Shown in pieces: positions 1 to 8,254 of a DNA stretch of 64,000 nt. The number at the start of each line of letters is the position of its first letter. Position 1 is the stretch's first letter. Source of the DNA: Rhodospirillales bacterium (GTDB lineage: Bacteria > Pseudomonadota > Alphaproteobacteria > ATCC43930 > CGMCC-115725). The position numbers and the translations under genes are program-made. The DNA lies in NCBI GenBank assembly GCA_947473305.1, contig CANJCB010000003.1, positions 1 to 64,000 on the forward strand, in the 5' to 3' direction. The notes below the pieces were generated by a model. That model saw only the letters and a program-made list of their open reading frames with translations, searched no databases and had not been told where the DNA came from.

Positions 1-234
1 ACCACGGGTCTCTTCAAGGGTCCCTCGGGCAATACCGACACCCTGGCCTATAGCGTCACCTACAACGGCGTCGCCAAGACCTTCACCTCGGGCTCCGTCA
101 ACGCGACGACCGCCACCGCCCGCACCGCCCCCGGCGGCGTCGTCAAGGCCCTTGCCATCGCTTTCACCGGCACCTCGACCCTGAATGCCGACACCTACAC
201 AGACACCCTGACCCTCACGATGACGGCCAACTAA
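1..234 (+). CDS. C-terminal end of a secreted spore-coat-U / fimbrial-like protein (5' truncated by the window edge)
   Basis: The first 78 codons are open in frame 1 and end at TAA (232-234). The translated tail is rich in Thr, Ala, Gly and Asn and finishes with an alternating beta pattern, LNADTYTDTLTLTMTAN. That ending is characteristic of the SCPU (spore coat protein U) domain found in secreted proteins of chaperone-usher pili-like systems. The signal peptide and N-terminal half lie outside the window, so a DUF4402-type or other fimbrial-like beta-sandwich is also possible. A strong intrinsic terminator follows about 70 bases later, which makes this the last gene of its transcript. Confidence 0.6.
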   Translation, partial: TTGLFKGPSGNTDTLAYSVTYNGVAKTFTSGSVNATTATARTAPGGVVKALAIAFTGTSTLNADTYTDTLTLTMTAN

Positions 235-302
235 CAGACGGTCAGCGCCAACCAAGGTTTCCCCTGCGGGACTCTCCCTCCCCGGAGACCCGCCCAAACT
301 AA

Positions 303-330
303 AAGCCCCGCTCCAAAGCGGGGCTTCTTT
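303..330 (+). terminator. Rho-independent terminator
   Basis: A perfect 9-bp stem, AGCCCCGCT (304-312) pairing with AGCGGGGCT (317-325), encloses the loop CCAA and is followed by a T-rich run (TCTTTTGCTTTT). It ends the coat-U-like gene and insulates purE downstream. Confidence 0.9.
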
Positions 331-431
331 TGCTTTTGAGGCATGCCGATGCCCGGTCTCACCACTCCCCTTGCCGCCGCGTCCCCCTTCCTTATAATGC
401 GCGCTCCTTGAATCCGGGGGTTGGACAGGGC

Positions 432-947
432 ATGGCGGATTTGGGCGGAGCGGGGCAAGCGCCCCTGGTCGGGATCATCATGGGCAGCCAGTCGGACTGG
501 GCGACGATGCAGCATGCCGCCCTGACGCTCGACAAGCTCGGCGTCGCTTACGAGAAACGCATCGTCTCGGCCCATAGGACGCCCCAAAGGCTCGTGAAAT
601 ACGCCAGCGAGGCGCGCGGCCGGGGCTTGAAGGTCATCATCGCGGGCGCGGGCGGGGCGGCTCACCTGCCCGGCATGTGCGCGGCCATGACGCCGCTGCC
701 GGTGCTGGGCGTGCCGGTGGAAAGCGCCGCCCTGAAGGGCATGGACAGCCTTCTCTCCATCGTGCAGATGCCGGGCGGCGTGCCGGTCGGGACCCTGGCC
801 ATCGGCAAGGCCGGGGCGATCAACGCGGGATTGCTCGCGGGCTCGATCCTGGCGCTCAACGATCCGAAAGTGGCCAAGGCCCTGGACGACTGGCGCGACG
901 CCCAGACCGACGGCGTGGCCGAAATCCCGCAAGACGCCTCCCCATGA
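432..947 (+). CDS. purE: N5-carboxyaminoimidazole ribonucleotide mutase, PurE class I
   Basis: This 171-residue protein converts N5-CAIR to CAIR in de novo purine synthesis. The signature [14 protein letters not shown] lies near residues 15-28, SAHRTPQRL near 50-58 and the glycine-rich [12 protein letters not shown] near 74-85, all typical of PurE. The frame stays open back to about 330, but the ATG at 432 gives the usual PurE N-terminus and follows GGACAGGG. The upstream extension is Arg/His/Pro-rich and looks untranslated. The stop overlaps the purK start as ATGA (944-947), so the two genes are translationally coupled. Confidence 0.95.
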   Translation: MADLGGAGQAPLVGIIMGSQSDWATMQHAALTLDKLGVAYEKRIVSAHRTPQRLVKYASEARGRGLKVIIAGAGGAAHLPGMCAAMTPLPVLGVPVESAALKGMDSLLSIVQMPGGVPVGTLAIGKAGAINAGLLAGSILALNDPKVAKALDDWRDAQTDGVAEIPQDASP

Positions 948-2011
948 TCGAGCCCGGTTCAACCATCGGCATCCTGGGCGGGGGCCAGCTCGGCCGCATG
1001 ATCGCGCTGGCGGCGGCGACGCTCGGCTACAAGACCCATATCTTCTGCCCCGACGCGGGCAGCCCGGCGATGCTGGTGACGCCCTTCGCCACGGTCGCCG
1101 CCTATGAGGACGAGGCGGCGCTGGCGAGCTTCGCGGCGGCGGTCGATGTGGTCACCTTCGAATTCGAGAATGTGCCCGCCGCCACCGCGACCTTCCTGGC
1201 GAACCTGAAGCCGACGCGCCCCGGCCCCCATGTGCTGGCGACCGCCCAGGACCGGCTGAAGGAAAAGGATTTCCTGCGCTCCATCGGCATCGCCACCACC
1301 GAATACCAGGAGATCACCAGCCTCGCGTCCTTGGCCCGCATGGTGCGCGACCGGGGAAGGGAATGCATCCTGAAGACCGTGCGCTTAGGGTACGACGGCA
1401 AGGGCCAGGTGGCCTTGACGCCGGAGTCGGACCTCGCGGCCGCCTGGAACGGCATCGGCGGCGAGACCGGCATCCTGGAGGATTTCGTCGATTTCACCTG
1501 CGAGGTCTCGGTGATCGTGGCGCGGACCGAGGCCGGCGCCTGCGCGACCTATGTCCCGGTCGAAAACCAGCACAGCCACCACATCCTGGACACCACCATC
1601 GCCCCGGCCCGGATCACCCCGGAACTCGCCATGCGCGCCGAGGCCATCGCCCGGCATATCGCCGAAAAGCTCGACGTGGTGGGATTGATCGCGGTCGAGA
1701 TGTTCGTCACGCAAAGCGGCGAGGTCCTGGTCAACGAACTCGCGCCCCGCCCCCATAATTCGGGGCATTGGACCCTGGACGCCTGCATGACGAGCCAGTT
1801 CGAGCAGCTTGTCCGGGCGGTCTGCGGCCTGCCGCTGGGCTCGCCCGACCGGCATTCCGACGCGGTGATGAAGAACCTGATCGGCGACGACATCCAGAAA
1901 TGGCGCGACGCGGTCGCCGAGCCGTCGGCCAAGGTCCATCTCTACGGCAAGAACGAAGCCCGCCCCGGCCGCAAGATGGGCCATGTGACGAGGCTTTTGC
2001 CGAAGCGGTAG
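944..2011 (+). CDS. purK: N5-carboxyaminoimidazole ribonucleotide synthase, PurK
   Basis: This 355-residue ATP-grasp enzyme makes N5-CAIR from AIR, bicarbonate and ATP and hands it to PurE. The N-terminus [17 protein letters not shown] is the PurK pre-ATP-grasp signature. The sequence [13 protein letters not shown] near residues 140-152 forms the ATP-binding loop, and [14 protein letters not shown] near 263-276 is the C-terminal PurK hallmark. The start ATG overlaps the purE stop by four bases. Length is normal for the family. No terminator follows directly; the next 290 bases hold a repeat element. Confidence 0.96.
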   Translation: MIEPGSTIGILGGGQLGRMIALAAATLGYKTHIFCPDAGSPAMLVTPFATVAAYEDEAALASFAAAVDVVTFEFENVPAATATFLANLKPTRPGPHVLATAQDRLKEKDFLRSIGIATTEYQEITSLASLARMVRDRGRECILKTVRLGYDGKGQVALTPESDLAAAWNGIGGETGILEDFVDFTCEVSVIVARTEAGACATYVPVENQHSHHILDTTIAPARITPELAMRAEAIARHIAEKLDVVGLIAVEMFVTQSGEVLVNELAPRPHNSGHWTLDACMTSQFEQLVRAVCGLPLGSPDRHSDAVMKNLIGDDIQKWRDAVAEPSAKVHLYGKNEARPGRKMGHVTRLLPKR

Positions 2012-2039
2012 CTTTAAACGTCCCTCTCCGGCCATCCCT

Positions 2040-2286
2040 TTCTTGTCCTTCTCCGGCCCTTTAGGGAGGGAGAGGGAAGGAGCCCGTCGCGTGGGCGACG
2101 GGAAGGGTGAGGTAGGGTCTCACCGCTCGCGAAATCTGGTAAAAATTTACACGCGGCCAGATGCTCCGGCGCCTCAGCGCCCTCGCCCCACCTCATCCTA
2201 AATCCTTCTCCCCCCAGCCTTTCGCACAAGCAAGCTTGTGCTGGCGGCGCGCGAAGCTCTGCTTCGCTTTGGGCGGAGAAGGACTC
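2040..2286 (-). repeat. Intergenic mosaic repeat, family A copy 1, with an internal insertion
   Basis: Read on the minus strand, this copy begins GTCCTTCTCCGCCC and continues GGAGAAGGATTTAGGATG, GAGGTGGGGCGAG and CTGAGGCGCCGGAGCAT. It ends with a CTACCTCACCCTTCCCG arm. It matches the copies at 20041-20193 and 62110-62238. Unlike them it carries about 55 extra bases (around 2216-2270) between the two arms of the first stem, and these contain two further palindromes, CACAAGCTTGCTTGTG and GCGAAGCAGAGCTTCGC. The element fills the purK-COQ9 gap, between convergent genes. No ORF is credible here. Confidence 0.75.
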
Positions 2287-2298
2287 TTCATGGATGCG

Positions 2299-2988
2299 CT
2301 AGCGCAGCGTCCGCGCCAGCCGGAAAGGGTTCGGCAGGCGGTTCAGCATGCTCTTCGCCCGGCCGCCGACCTTGGGCAGGGACATCACATTGGCGAGGCG
2401 GCGGTCCAGGAACCCCAGGGTATCCGCCGCCCCCTCCGACCGGTCATCGAGCCAATAGAGCGTGGTCGCCGCCAGCACCGCGCCCAGGAGCGCGCGCTTG
2501 GTATAGAAGTTGAAATCGGTGGCCGTATCCCCCGCCGCGTACCAGGCCGCATCCACCGTCCGATAGACGAGCGTCAGTCCCAGGGCCGCGTTCTGGGGTG
2601 CTGCCAGAGTGGCGAGCGCCCGCCGCACCGCCTCGCGATGAGGCTCCAGCGCCCGGAGCCGCGCCGTCACCGCCGCCGCGATCCGGCCCCGCACCTTGAG
2701 CGCCGACAGGTCCTGCGCGTCCAATTCCTCCAGCATCCGGCGATCCGCCCAGGTGCTGAACCAGCGCAGCGCATCCCGCGCGCCGCCGGGAAAGAGCGCC
2801 CGGAGATCCTCGTCCGACATCCCCTCGCGGCGGGCCGCGTCCTTCACCGCCGATTCGGTCCAGCCGTCGAAAGGCACGCCCGGCAGCAGGGTCAGCAGGA
2901 GGCGGTCCTTGGCCTCCACGTCGATCAAGGCTTCTTCGCTCAAGGCTTCTTCGCTCAAGGCCTCTTCGCTCATGGCTTCGTCGCTCAT
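2299..2988 (-). CDS. COQ9 family protein (rpsU-divergently-transcribed type)
   Basis: The predicted protein has 229 residues and is related to COQ9, a lipid-binding protein that assists ubiquinone synthesis at the membrane. The C-terminal half contains the TetR-like helical fold with [20 protein letters not shown], the most conserved COQ9 stretch, followed by a YWLDD segment. The bacterial family is named for lying divergent to rpsU, and rpsU is 0.7 kb away in that orientation. The N-terminus consists of five-residue repeats (SEEAL type) encoded by a 15-bp tandem repeat. I chose the ATG at 2988 because it overlaps the def stop as ATGA. A second ATG one repeat unit downstream (2973) is an alternative. 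Confidence 0.85.
   Translation of the reverse strand: MSDEAMSEEALSEEALSEEALIDVEAKDRLLLTLLPGVPFDGWTESAVKDAARREGMSDEDLRALFPGGARDALRWFSTWADRRMLEELDAQDLSALKVRGRIAAAVTARLRALEPHREAVRRALATLAAPQNAALGLTLVYRTVDAAWYAAGDTATDFNFYTKRALLGAVLAATTLYWLDDRSEGAADTLGFLDRRLANVMSLPKVGGRAKSMLNRLPNPFRLARTLR
2926..2985. repeat. 15-bp tandem repeat at the COQ9 N-terminus
   Basis: There are four head-to-tail units of 15 bp (2926-2940, 2941-2955, 2956-2970, 2971-2985; consensus CAAGGCTTCTTCGCT). They encode five-residue units, so gain or loss of a unit keeps the frame. The unit nearest def carries CATGG, so the repeat also generates candidate start codons. Confidence 0.9.
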
Positions 2989-3551
2989 GGGGCGGTTTCC
3001 TCGGTCAGGGGCATGGGATAGCGCTGCCATTCCTCGGAGAAGGAGAAAAGCCGCATGTCCTCCATGCGCTGGGGATAGAGGACGCCGTCGAGATGGTCGC
3101 ATTCATGCTGGACGACCCGGGCGTGGAAGCCCTCGACGCTGCGGTCGACGACCCCGCCCTCGTGATCGAGGCCCCGGTAGCGGATCCGGGCGAAGCGCGG
3201 CACCGCCCCTCGGAGGCCCGGCACGGAAAGACAGCCCTCCCAGCCCAATTCCTTCTCAGGTCCCAGGGGCTCGATCACCGGATTGATCAGCACCTGGAGC
3301 GCCTGGCTCTGGTCGAGCGGCTGGCCCGTCACCCGCGCCTCGGGCACCGTGAAGATCACGAGGCGCAGCGGCACATGGACCTGGGGGGCGGCGAGCCCCG
3401 CCCCGCCGATGTCTTCCAGGGTTTCCACCATATCGGCGACGAGCTGGCGGATTTCGGGCGCGGCCGGGTCGGCGACGGGCTCCGCGACGCCGCGCAGGAC
3501 AGGATGGCCCATGCGGGCTATCTTCAGGATCGAGGGCTTCAGAATCGACAT
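2985..3551 (-). CDS. def: Peptide deformylase
   Basis: This 188-residue Zn/Fe enzyme removes the N-formyl group from nascent proteins. All three deformylase motifs are present in order: [15 protein letters not shown] (motif 1, near 49-63), EGCLSVPG (motif 2, with the metal-ligand Cys) and [15 protein letters not shown] (motif 3, HExxH). The ATG at 3551 gives the usual start and lies in the 120-base divergent promoter gap shared with rpsU. The stop overlaps the COQ9 start by four bases, so def and COQ9 form an operon. The gene is not beside fmt, unlike many def genes, so it may be one of two deformylases. Confidence 0.94.
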   Translation of the reverse strand: MSILKPSILKIARMGHPVLRGVAEPVADPAAPEIRQLVADMVETLEDIGGAGLAAPQVHVPLRLVIFTVPEARVTGQPLDQSQALQVLINPVIEPLGPEKELGWEGCLSVPGLRGAVPRFARIRYRGLDHEGGVVDRSVEGFHARVVQHECDHLDGVLYPQRMEDMRLFSFSEEWQRYPMPLTEETAP

Positions 3552-3671
3552 GTCGCGGACCCTATAAGCTGCGACTTCACAAGTCGATATGCTTGTGCTA
3601 TCAACCCGCCTCCCATGAGGCTGCCACCGCGGCCCGGTTGGTTTTTGCCTATTGGAAGGACAGGAGCGCTC

Positions 3672-3875
3672 GTGCAAGTCATCGTTCGCGACAATAACGT
3701 CGATCAAGCGCTCCGAGCGCTCAAGAAGAAGATGCAACGCGAAGGCATCTTCCGCGAGATGAAGCTCCGCCGCAATTACGAGAAGCCCTCAGAGCGCCGC
3801 GCCCGCGAGGAAGCGGAAGCCGTGCGGCGCTATCGCAAGCTTCTCAGGAAGCGCATGGACCGCGAGGGCTATTGA
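3672..3875 (+). CDS. rpsU: 30S ribosomal protein S21
   Basis: This is a 67-residue basic ribosomal protein of the small subunit. It has the canonical N-terminus [20 protein letters not shown] and the Arg/Lys-rich tail [16 protein letters not shown]. The start is GTG at 3672, preceded by AAGGACAGGAG at good spacing; no ATG start fits the family. It is divergent from def-COQ9, matching the conserved rpsU/COQ9 arrangement in alphaproteobacteria, and is followed by a strong terminator. Confidence 0.96.
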   Translation: MQVIVRDNNVDQALRALKKKMQREGIFREMKLRRNYEKPSERRAREEAEAVRRYRKLLRKRMDREGY

Positions 3876-3898
3876 GCCTCTGAAGGTTCCGGAATAGG

Positions 3899-3934
3899 AA
3901 AGCCGCCCGGCGCAAGCCCGAGGCGGCTTTTTTG
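3899..3934 (+). terminator. Rho-independent terminator of rpsU
   Basis: The 9-bp stem AAAGCCGCC (3899-3907) / GGCGGCTTT (3922-3930) closes a 14-base loop and runs into TTTTTTG. It lies 24 bases after the rpsU stop. Confidence 0.9.
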
Positions 3935-3983
3935 TTGGATGGCTTCCCCGGAGAGGCCGGAGCCTCCCCAGGGGGCAGCCGGA

Positions 3984-4277
3984 TCAGCGGCGCTGCCAGT
4001 AGCGGTCGTCGTCGCGCCAGCCTTCGTTGCGCTCCTCCGCGTGCTTGCGGTCGAAGTAGTGCTCGCGGTTGCCTTCGCGCCAACGCGAGGCTTCCTGTTC
4101 GTTTCGCCAATTGTGCCAGGCGTGGTCGCGATCCCAATAGCCGTCGCTATAGCCGAAGGCGATGCTGCCGGAATTGACGCCGACGGTCACATCGGCCGCC
4201 GTGGCCGTGCCGTTCGGCAGAAGGGCCGCGCCGGTGAGGGCGAAAGCGACCAGGGCGATTTTCACCGCATGTCTCAT
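3984..4277 (-). CDS. Small secreted protein rich in Trp, Arg and acidic residues, unknown function
   Basis: The 97-residue product starts with a clear Sec signal peptide (MRHAVKIALVAFALTGAALL, cleavage likely after TATAA), giving a mature domain of about 70 residues. The mature part begins with a short Gly/Val beta-like segment (VTVGVNSGSIAFGYSDGYWD). It ends in a highly charged tail with repeated Trp, Arg, Asp and Glu, and it lacks Cys. AGGAGATAAGC upstream gives a strong ribosome binding site at the ATG at 4277. Short periplasmic proteins of this composition are common in alphaproteobacteria, but I do not recognise a named family. Confidence 0.75.
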   Translation of the reverse strand: MRHAVKIALVAFALTGAALLPNGTATAADVTVGVNSGSIAFGYSDGYWDRDHAWHNWRNEQEASRWREGNREHYFDRKHAEERNEGWRDDDRYWQRR

Positions 4278-4378
4278 GCTTATCTCCTATGGGGAACGGC
4301 AAAAAGATTTGCCTCCCATGAGAGAAAGCCCTGGGGCTGCAATGGAGTTCCGGGAAGTTTTAGGTGACTTGATAAAGT

Positions 4379-4405
4379 CCCTCTCCGCCCCTTAGGCGGA
4401 GAGGG
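4379..4405. repeat. Perfect 11-bp inverted repeat downstream of pntB
   Basis: CCCTCTCCGCC (4379-4389) and GGCGGAGAGGG (4395-4405) flank the loop CCTTA. No T run follows on either strand, so Rho-independent termination is uncertain. It could be a transcript-end stabiliser for pntB or a relic of the CTTCTCCGCCC arm of repeat family A. Confidence 0.6.
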
Positions 4406-4429
4406 TGAAGAAAGGTCAGGCAGCTGGAC

Positions 4430-5827
4430 CTAAGCCAGCGCCTTCACGATCTCCTCGACCATCTTCTTGGCGTCGCCGAAGAGCATCATCGTGTTGTCGC
4501 GGTAGAAAAGCTCGTTCTCGACACCCGCGTAGCCCGACGCCATGGACCGCTTGATGAAGAGCACGGTCTTGGCCTTTTCCACGTCCAGGATCGGCATACC
4601 GTAGATCGCCGAGGTCGGATCGGTCTTGGCGGCCGGATTGGTCACGTCGTTGGCGCCGATCACGAAGGCCACGTCCGTCGTCGGGAAATCGCGGTTGATC
4701 TCGTCGAGCTCCAGCACCTCGTCATAGGGCACGTTGGCTTCGGCCAGCAGCACGTTCATATGGCCCGGCATGCGGCCCGCGACGGGATGGATCGCATAGC
4801 GGACCTGGACGCCTTCCTTCTTCAGGATGTCGCACATTTCGCGCAAGGCATGCTGCGCCTGGGCCACGGCCATGCCGTAGCCGGGGACGATGATCATCGA
4901 GGCTGCGTTCTTCAGGATGAAGGCCGCATCCTCGGCGCTGCCGGATTTCACCGACTTGTCGCCCGAGCCGCCGCCCACGGGGGCGACGCCCCCCTCGGTC
5001 CCGAAACCGCCCAGGATCACGTTGAAGATGGAGCGGTTCATCCCCTTGCACATGATGTAGCTGAGGATCGCGCCGGACGATCCCACCAGCGCGCCGGTGA
5101 TGATGAGGAGGCTGTTCGCCAGGGTGAAGCCGATGCCGCAGGCCGCCCAGCCCGAATAGCTGTTGAGCATCGAAATCACGACCGGCATGTCCGCCCCGCC
5201 GATCGGCAGGATCAGCAGCAGGCCCAAGGCCAGCGAGATGACGACGATCAGCCAGAAGGCCCAGGGCTCGCCCCCGCCGATGACGAAGAGGACGCCGACG
5301 CCCAGCAGCACGAGACCCAGCGCCGCATTGAGGTAATGCTGGCCCGGAAACACCAGCGGAGCCCCGGTGATGAGCCCCTGCAATTTCCCGAAGGCGATGA
5401 TCGAGCCCGTGAAGGTGATGGCGCCGATAGCCGTGCCGAGCCCCATCTCCACGAGGCTGCCCGCATGGATATTGCCGGGGACGCCGATCCCATAGGCCGC
5501 CGGCGAATAGAAGGCCGCCGCCGCCACGCAGACCGCCGCCAGGCCCACAAGGCTGTGGAAAGCCGCGACCAGCTGCGGCAGCGCCGTCATCTCGATCTTC
5601 AAGGCGATGACCGCGCCGATCGACCCGCCGATCACGATGCCGAGGATGATGAGCCAATAGCTCTGTACCGAGGGCGTCAGCAGGGTCGTGGCGATGGCGA
5701 TCACCATGCCGATGATGCCGTAGAGGTTGCCGCCCCGCGAGGTCACGGGCGACGAGAGCCCGCGCAGCGCCATGATGAAGCAGAAGGAAGCAATCAAGTA
5801 GAAGAAGGCGGAAAGGTTCGCGCTCAT
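4430..5827 (-). CDS. pntB: NAD(P) transhydrogenase subunit beta
   Basis: This 465-residue integral membrane subunit of the proton-translocating transhydrogenase couples hydride transfer from NADH to NADP+ with proton entry. The N-terminal 270 residues hold about nine membrane helices. The C-terminal NADP(H)-binding domain III contains VPGYGMAVAQAQHAL and the conserved VIGANDVTNPAA loop. The ATG at 5827 follows the pntAB stop by 15 bases. It is the last gene of pntAA-pntAB-pntB, the split-alpha arrangement known from Rhodospirillum and relatives. Confidence 0.96.
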   Translation of the reverse strand: MSANLSAFFYLIASFCFIMALRGLSSPVTSRGGNLYGIIGMVIAIATTLLTPSVQSYWLIILGIVIGGSIGAVIALKIEMTALPQLVAAFHSLVGLAAVCVAAAAFYSPAAYGIGVPGNIHAGSLVEMGLGTAIGAITFTGSIIAFGKLQGLITGAPLVFPGQHYLNAALGLVLLGVGVLFVIGGGEPWAFWLIVVISLALGLLLILPIGGADMPVVISMLNSYSGWAACGIGFTLANSLLIITGALVGSSGAILSYIMCKGMNRSIFNVILGGFGTEGGVAPVGGGSGDKSVKSGSAEDAAFILKNAASMIIVPGYGMAVAQAQHALREMCDILKKEGVQVRYAIHPVAGRMPGHMNVLLAEANVPYDEVLELDEINRDFPTTDVAFVIGANDVTNPAAKTDPTSAIYGMPILDVEKAKTVLFIKRSMASGYAGVENELFYRDNTMMLFGDAKKMVEEIVKALA

Positions 5828-5842
5828 GCTGTCGGGCCCTTC

Positions 5843-6262
5843 CTACTTCTGCTTTTTCTTGAACATCTGCAGCATCCTCTGGGTGACGATGAAGCCCCCG
5901 AAGATGTTGACCGACGCCAGGATCACCGCGATGAAGCCCATCGCCTTGGAGAAGTCGAACATCGCCGGCCCCGCCGCGATCAGCGCGCCGACGATGATGA
6001 CGCTGGAAACCGCGTTGGTGACGCTCATCAAGGGCGAATGGAGCGCCGGTGTCACCCGCCAGACGACGTAGTAGCCGACGAAACAGGCCAGCATGAAGAC
6101 GGTCAGGAAGAAGACGAAGAGATCGCCATGCTCCCCCGCCGCCTGGGCCACCTGGGCCGAGAGCAGCGCCACCTGGGCGGAGAGCTGATCGAGTTTACCC
6201 GCGAGGTCATGGGCATTGCCCGCAAGCTCGCTCGCGCGCGCCGCGACTTGTCCGCTTTCCAT
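5843..6262 (-). CDS. pntAB: NAD(P) transhydrogenase subunit alpha part 2 (membrane domain)
   Basis: The 139-residue product supplies the membrane helices that are fused to the alpha subunit in E. coli. The C-terminal 90 residues hold three or four helices ([20 protein letters not shown], then [17 protein letters not shown], then [20 protein letters not shown]) that match the family. The first 45 residues form an Ala/Leu/Gln heptad-like helix (repeated LSAQVA), an amphipathic coiled-coil extension not needed by the core domain. The ATG at 6262 lies two bases after the pntAA stop, so the genes are tightly coupled. Confidence 0.94.
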   Translation of the reverse strand: MESGQVAARASELAGNAHDLAGKLDQLSAQVALLSAQVAQAAGEHGDLFVFFLTVFMLACFVGYYVVWRVTPALHSPLMSVTNAVSSVIIVGALIAAGPAMFDFSKAMGFIAVILASVNIFGGFIVTQRMLQMFKKKQK

Positions 6263-6264
6263 TT

Positions 6265-7422
6265 TCAGGCTCCTGTGGCGGCGAGCTGGGGATTGACGAC
6301 CGCGCCACCTTGGGTCAGCAGCGTCGCCTTGATGATCTCGTCGGCGGTGTCGATTTTGAAATTCTTCTCTTTGTCGAAAAGGAGGCCCAGGAAGGCGACG
6401 AGGTTGCGGCCATAGAGCTGGCTCGCATCCACCGCGATCCGGCCCGGCACATTGGCATGGCCGACGATCTTCACCCCGCCGGAGGTGGTGACGACCTTGG
6501 CGAGCTTGGAGCCCTCGCAATTGCCGCCCTGCTCGACCGCGAGATCCACCACCACCGAGCCGGGCTTCAGCGCCGCCAGCATGTCCTTGGTAATGAGGAT
6601 CGGGGCTTTCCGGCCGGGGATGAGCGCGGTGCAGATCACGATGTCGATCTTCTTCAGCGCCTCGGTCACATGCTCGCGCTGGCGCTTGGCGAAGTCCTCG
6701 CCCATTTCCTTGGCATAGCCGCCCTTGGTTTCCATGGCCTTCATGGCCTCGAGATCGACAGCCAGGAAACTGGCGCCCAGGCTTTCGACCTGCTCCTTGG
6801 CCGCATAGCGCACGTCGGTCGCGGAAACGATGGCGCCCAGCCGCCGCGCCGTGGCGATGGCCTGGAGCCCCGCGACGCCGGCGCCCATGACCAGGACCCG
6901 GGCCGGCGGGATCGTGCCCGCCGCCGTCATCATCATCGGGAAGGCCCGGCCGAATTCCGCCGTGGCGTCCAGGACGGCCTTATATCCCGCGAGGTTCGAC
7001 TGGGAGGAGAGCACGTCCATGCTCTGCGCGCGGGTGATGCGGGGCACCAGTTCCATGGCGAAGGAGACGATGCCCGCCTTGGCATAGGCGGCCACATCGG
7101 TGGCGTTTTGGAGGGGTTGCAGCATCCCGACCAGCACCGCGCCGGGCTTCATCAGCGCGACCTCGTCGACCCGGTCGTCCCCGCCCAGCAGGGGACGCTG
7201 CACCTTCAGCACGATATCGGCGGCGCCCAGCGCCGCGGCCTCGTCCGGCGCGATGGTCGCCCCGGCGGCGACGAAGGCATCGTCGGGGAAGGAGGCCGCA
7301 GCACCGGCACCCGCCTCGACCACGACTTCCAGCCCCATCCCGACGAGCCGTTTCACCGTATCCGGGGTGCCCGCGATTCGCGTCTCATGAACGCGTCGTT
7401 CCTTCGGGATGGCGATTTTCAT
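6265..7422 (-). CDS. pntAA: NAD(P) transhydrogenase subunit alpha part 1 (NAD-binding domain I)
   Basis: This 385-residue soluble subunit binds NAD(H). The start [20 protein letters not shown] is the AlaDH/PNT N-terminal signature. [23 protein letters not shown] near residues 173-195 is the Rossmann nucleotide-binding motif, and [12 protein letters not shown] near 138-149 belongs to the mobile domain. It opens the pnt operon. Upstream lie 280 bases separating it from a divergently transcribed sigma factor gene. Confidence 0.96.
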   Translation of the reverse strand: MKIAIPKERRVHETRIAGTPDTVKRLVGMGLEVVVEAGAGAAASFPDDAFVAAGATIAPDEAAALGAADIVLKVQRPLLGGDDRVDEVALMKPGAVLVGMLQPLQNATDVAAYAKAGIVSFAMELVPRITRAQSMDVLSSQSNLAGYKAVLDATAEFGRAFPMMMTAAGTIPPARVLVMGAGVAGLQAIATARRLGAIVSATDVRYAAKEQVESLGASFLAVDLEAMKAMETKGGYAKEMGEDFAKRQREHVTEALKKIDIVICTALIPGRKAPILITKDMLAALKPGSVVVDLAVEQGGNCEGSKLAKVVTTSGGVKIVGHANVPGRIAVDASQLYGRNLVAFLGLLFDKEKNFKIDTADEIIKATLLTQGGAVVNPQLAATGA

Positions 7423-7515
7423 AGGACCGGGCTTCCTTTTTCGTCGTAATTCTCAGGGCCGTATCGCATTAGAGACAACAATGCCGTGACCTCGGCGCTT
7501 TGTGAAGACTTCTAG

Positions 7516-7536
7516 GGGGTTTGACGCGCAAACCCC
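7516..7536. promoter_or_regulatory. Hairpin in the pntAA / ECF sigma divergent promoter gap
   Basis: GGGGTTTG (7516-7523) and CAAACCCC (7529-7536) form an 8-bp stem with loop ACGCG. The 283-base gap between pntAA and the sigma factor gene otherwise shows no ORF or repeat that I can support. The hairpin could be an operator or a transcript structure; its role is unknown. Confidence 0.35.
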
Positions 7537-7705
7537 TTACCATCTTTCCCCGCCGTGCTAACATTGTTCCGTGGCATTTTTGCCATCGACGATGGCGTTT
7601 GGTGCCGAGCCCCGGAATATCGTCGCGGAACAATCGACTGACTCTGGGAATAAAAGCGATCCGCACGCGTTATCACCTCGCAAGAACGTGGAAGACGGCT
7701 CCGCA

Positions 7706-8254
7706 ATGACGGAACCGGCGGCCATGAGCACGACGGCTTTCAGCGATCAATTGATCGCCTTGCTGCCGCGTCTCAGACGGTTCGCCCGCGGGCTTGCCGG
7801 CTCCGCCGTCGAGGCGGACGACCTTGTCCAGGCTGCCTGCGAAAGGGCTCTCGCCCGCTCGCATCAGTTCCAGGAGGGGACGCGCTTCGACAGTTGGATG
7901 TTCCGCATCGTGCAGACGATCTGGATCGATCTGATACGCTCGCGGAACGTGCGGCAGGAGGAGGCCGAAAGCGAAGGGGACCGCATCGGCACGGACGAGC
8001 CGGTGCGGCGGACGGAAGCGCGGATCGCACTTAAGGAAGTGATGGTCGCGATGGCCGATCTCCCGGTCGAACAGCGTACAGCCCTGCTGCTCGTGACGGT
8101 GGATGGGATGAGCTACAAGGAGGCGGCCGAGGTGGCCGATGTACCAGTGGGGACGATCATGAGCCGTCTGGCGCGGGCGCGCGTTGCGCTCCAGGCCAGA
8201 CTAGAGGCAGGTGGGCTCCGCAGGAGTAGAGACGATGCAGAAGCCAACAGATGA
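7706..8254 (+). CDS. ECF-type RNA polymerase sigma factor
   Basis: The 182-residue protein has the two sigma-70 domains of the extracytoplasmic-function class. Region 2 spans roughly residues 14-85, with AVEADDLVQAACERALAR followed by FDSWMFRIVQTIWIDLIRSR. Region 4 follows near 120-165, with LPVEQRTALLLVTVDGMSYKEAAEVADVPVGTIMSRLARAR as the helix-turn-helix. The start is uncertain: ATG at 7706 is preferred, ATG at 7724 is close, and the frame is open further upstream. The end overlaps the next gene, a membrane anti-sigma factor, by 20 bases, which is the usual layout for an ECF factor and its regulator. The signal sensed is unknown. Confidence 0.88.
   Translation: MTEPAAMSTTAFSDQLIALLPRLRRFARGLAGSAVEADDLVQAACERALARSHQFQEGTRFDSWMFRIVQTIWIDLIRSRNVRQEEAESEGDRIGTDEPVRRTEARIALKEVMVAMADLPVEQRTALLLVTVDGMSYKEAAEVADVPVGTIMSRLARARVALQARLEAGGLRRSRDDAEANR

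Noticed and set aside
330-431. Upstream extension of purE
   Set aside because: The frame is open but the sequence is unlike PurE, rich in Arg and His, and follows a terminator hairpin; the ATG at 432 has a fitting N-terminus.
2926-2985. CRISPR-like array
   Set aside because: Units are contiguous with no spacers and are translated, so this is a coding tandem repeat.
4760-6415. Very long plus-strand open frame opposite pntB-pntA
   Set aside because: It is a codon-bias shadow of the transhydrogenase genes (Arg/His/Asp-rich, no domain), as are many long frames in this GC-rich DNA.
7620-7660. EcfG-like GGAAC promoter before the sigma factor gene
   Set aside because: CGGAAC is present, but no CGTT box lies at 16-17 bases, so the general stress promoter pattern fails.
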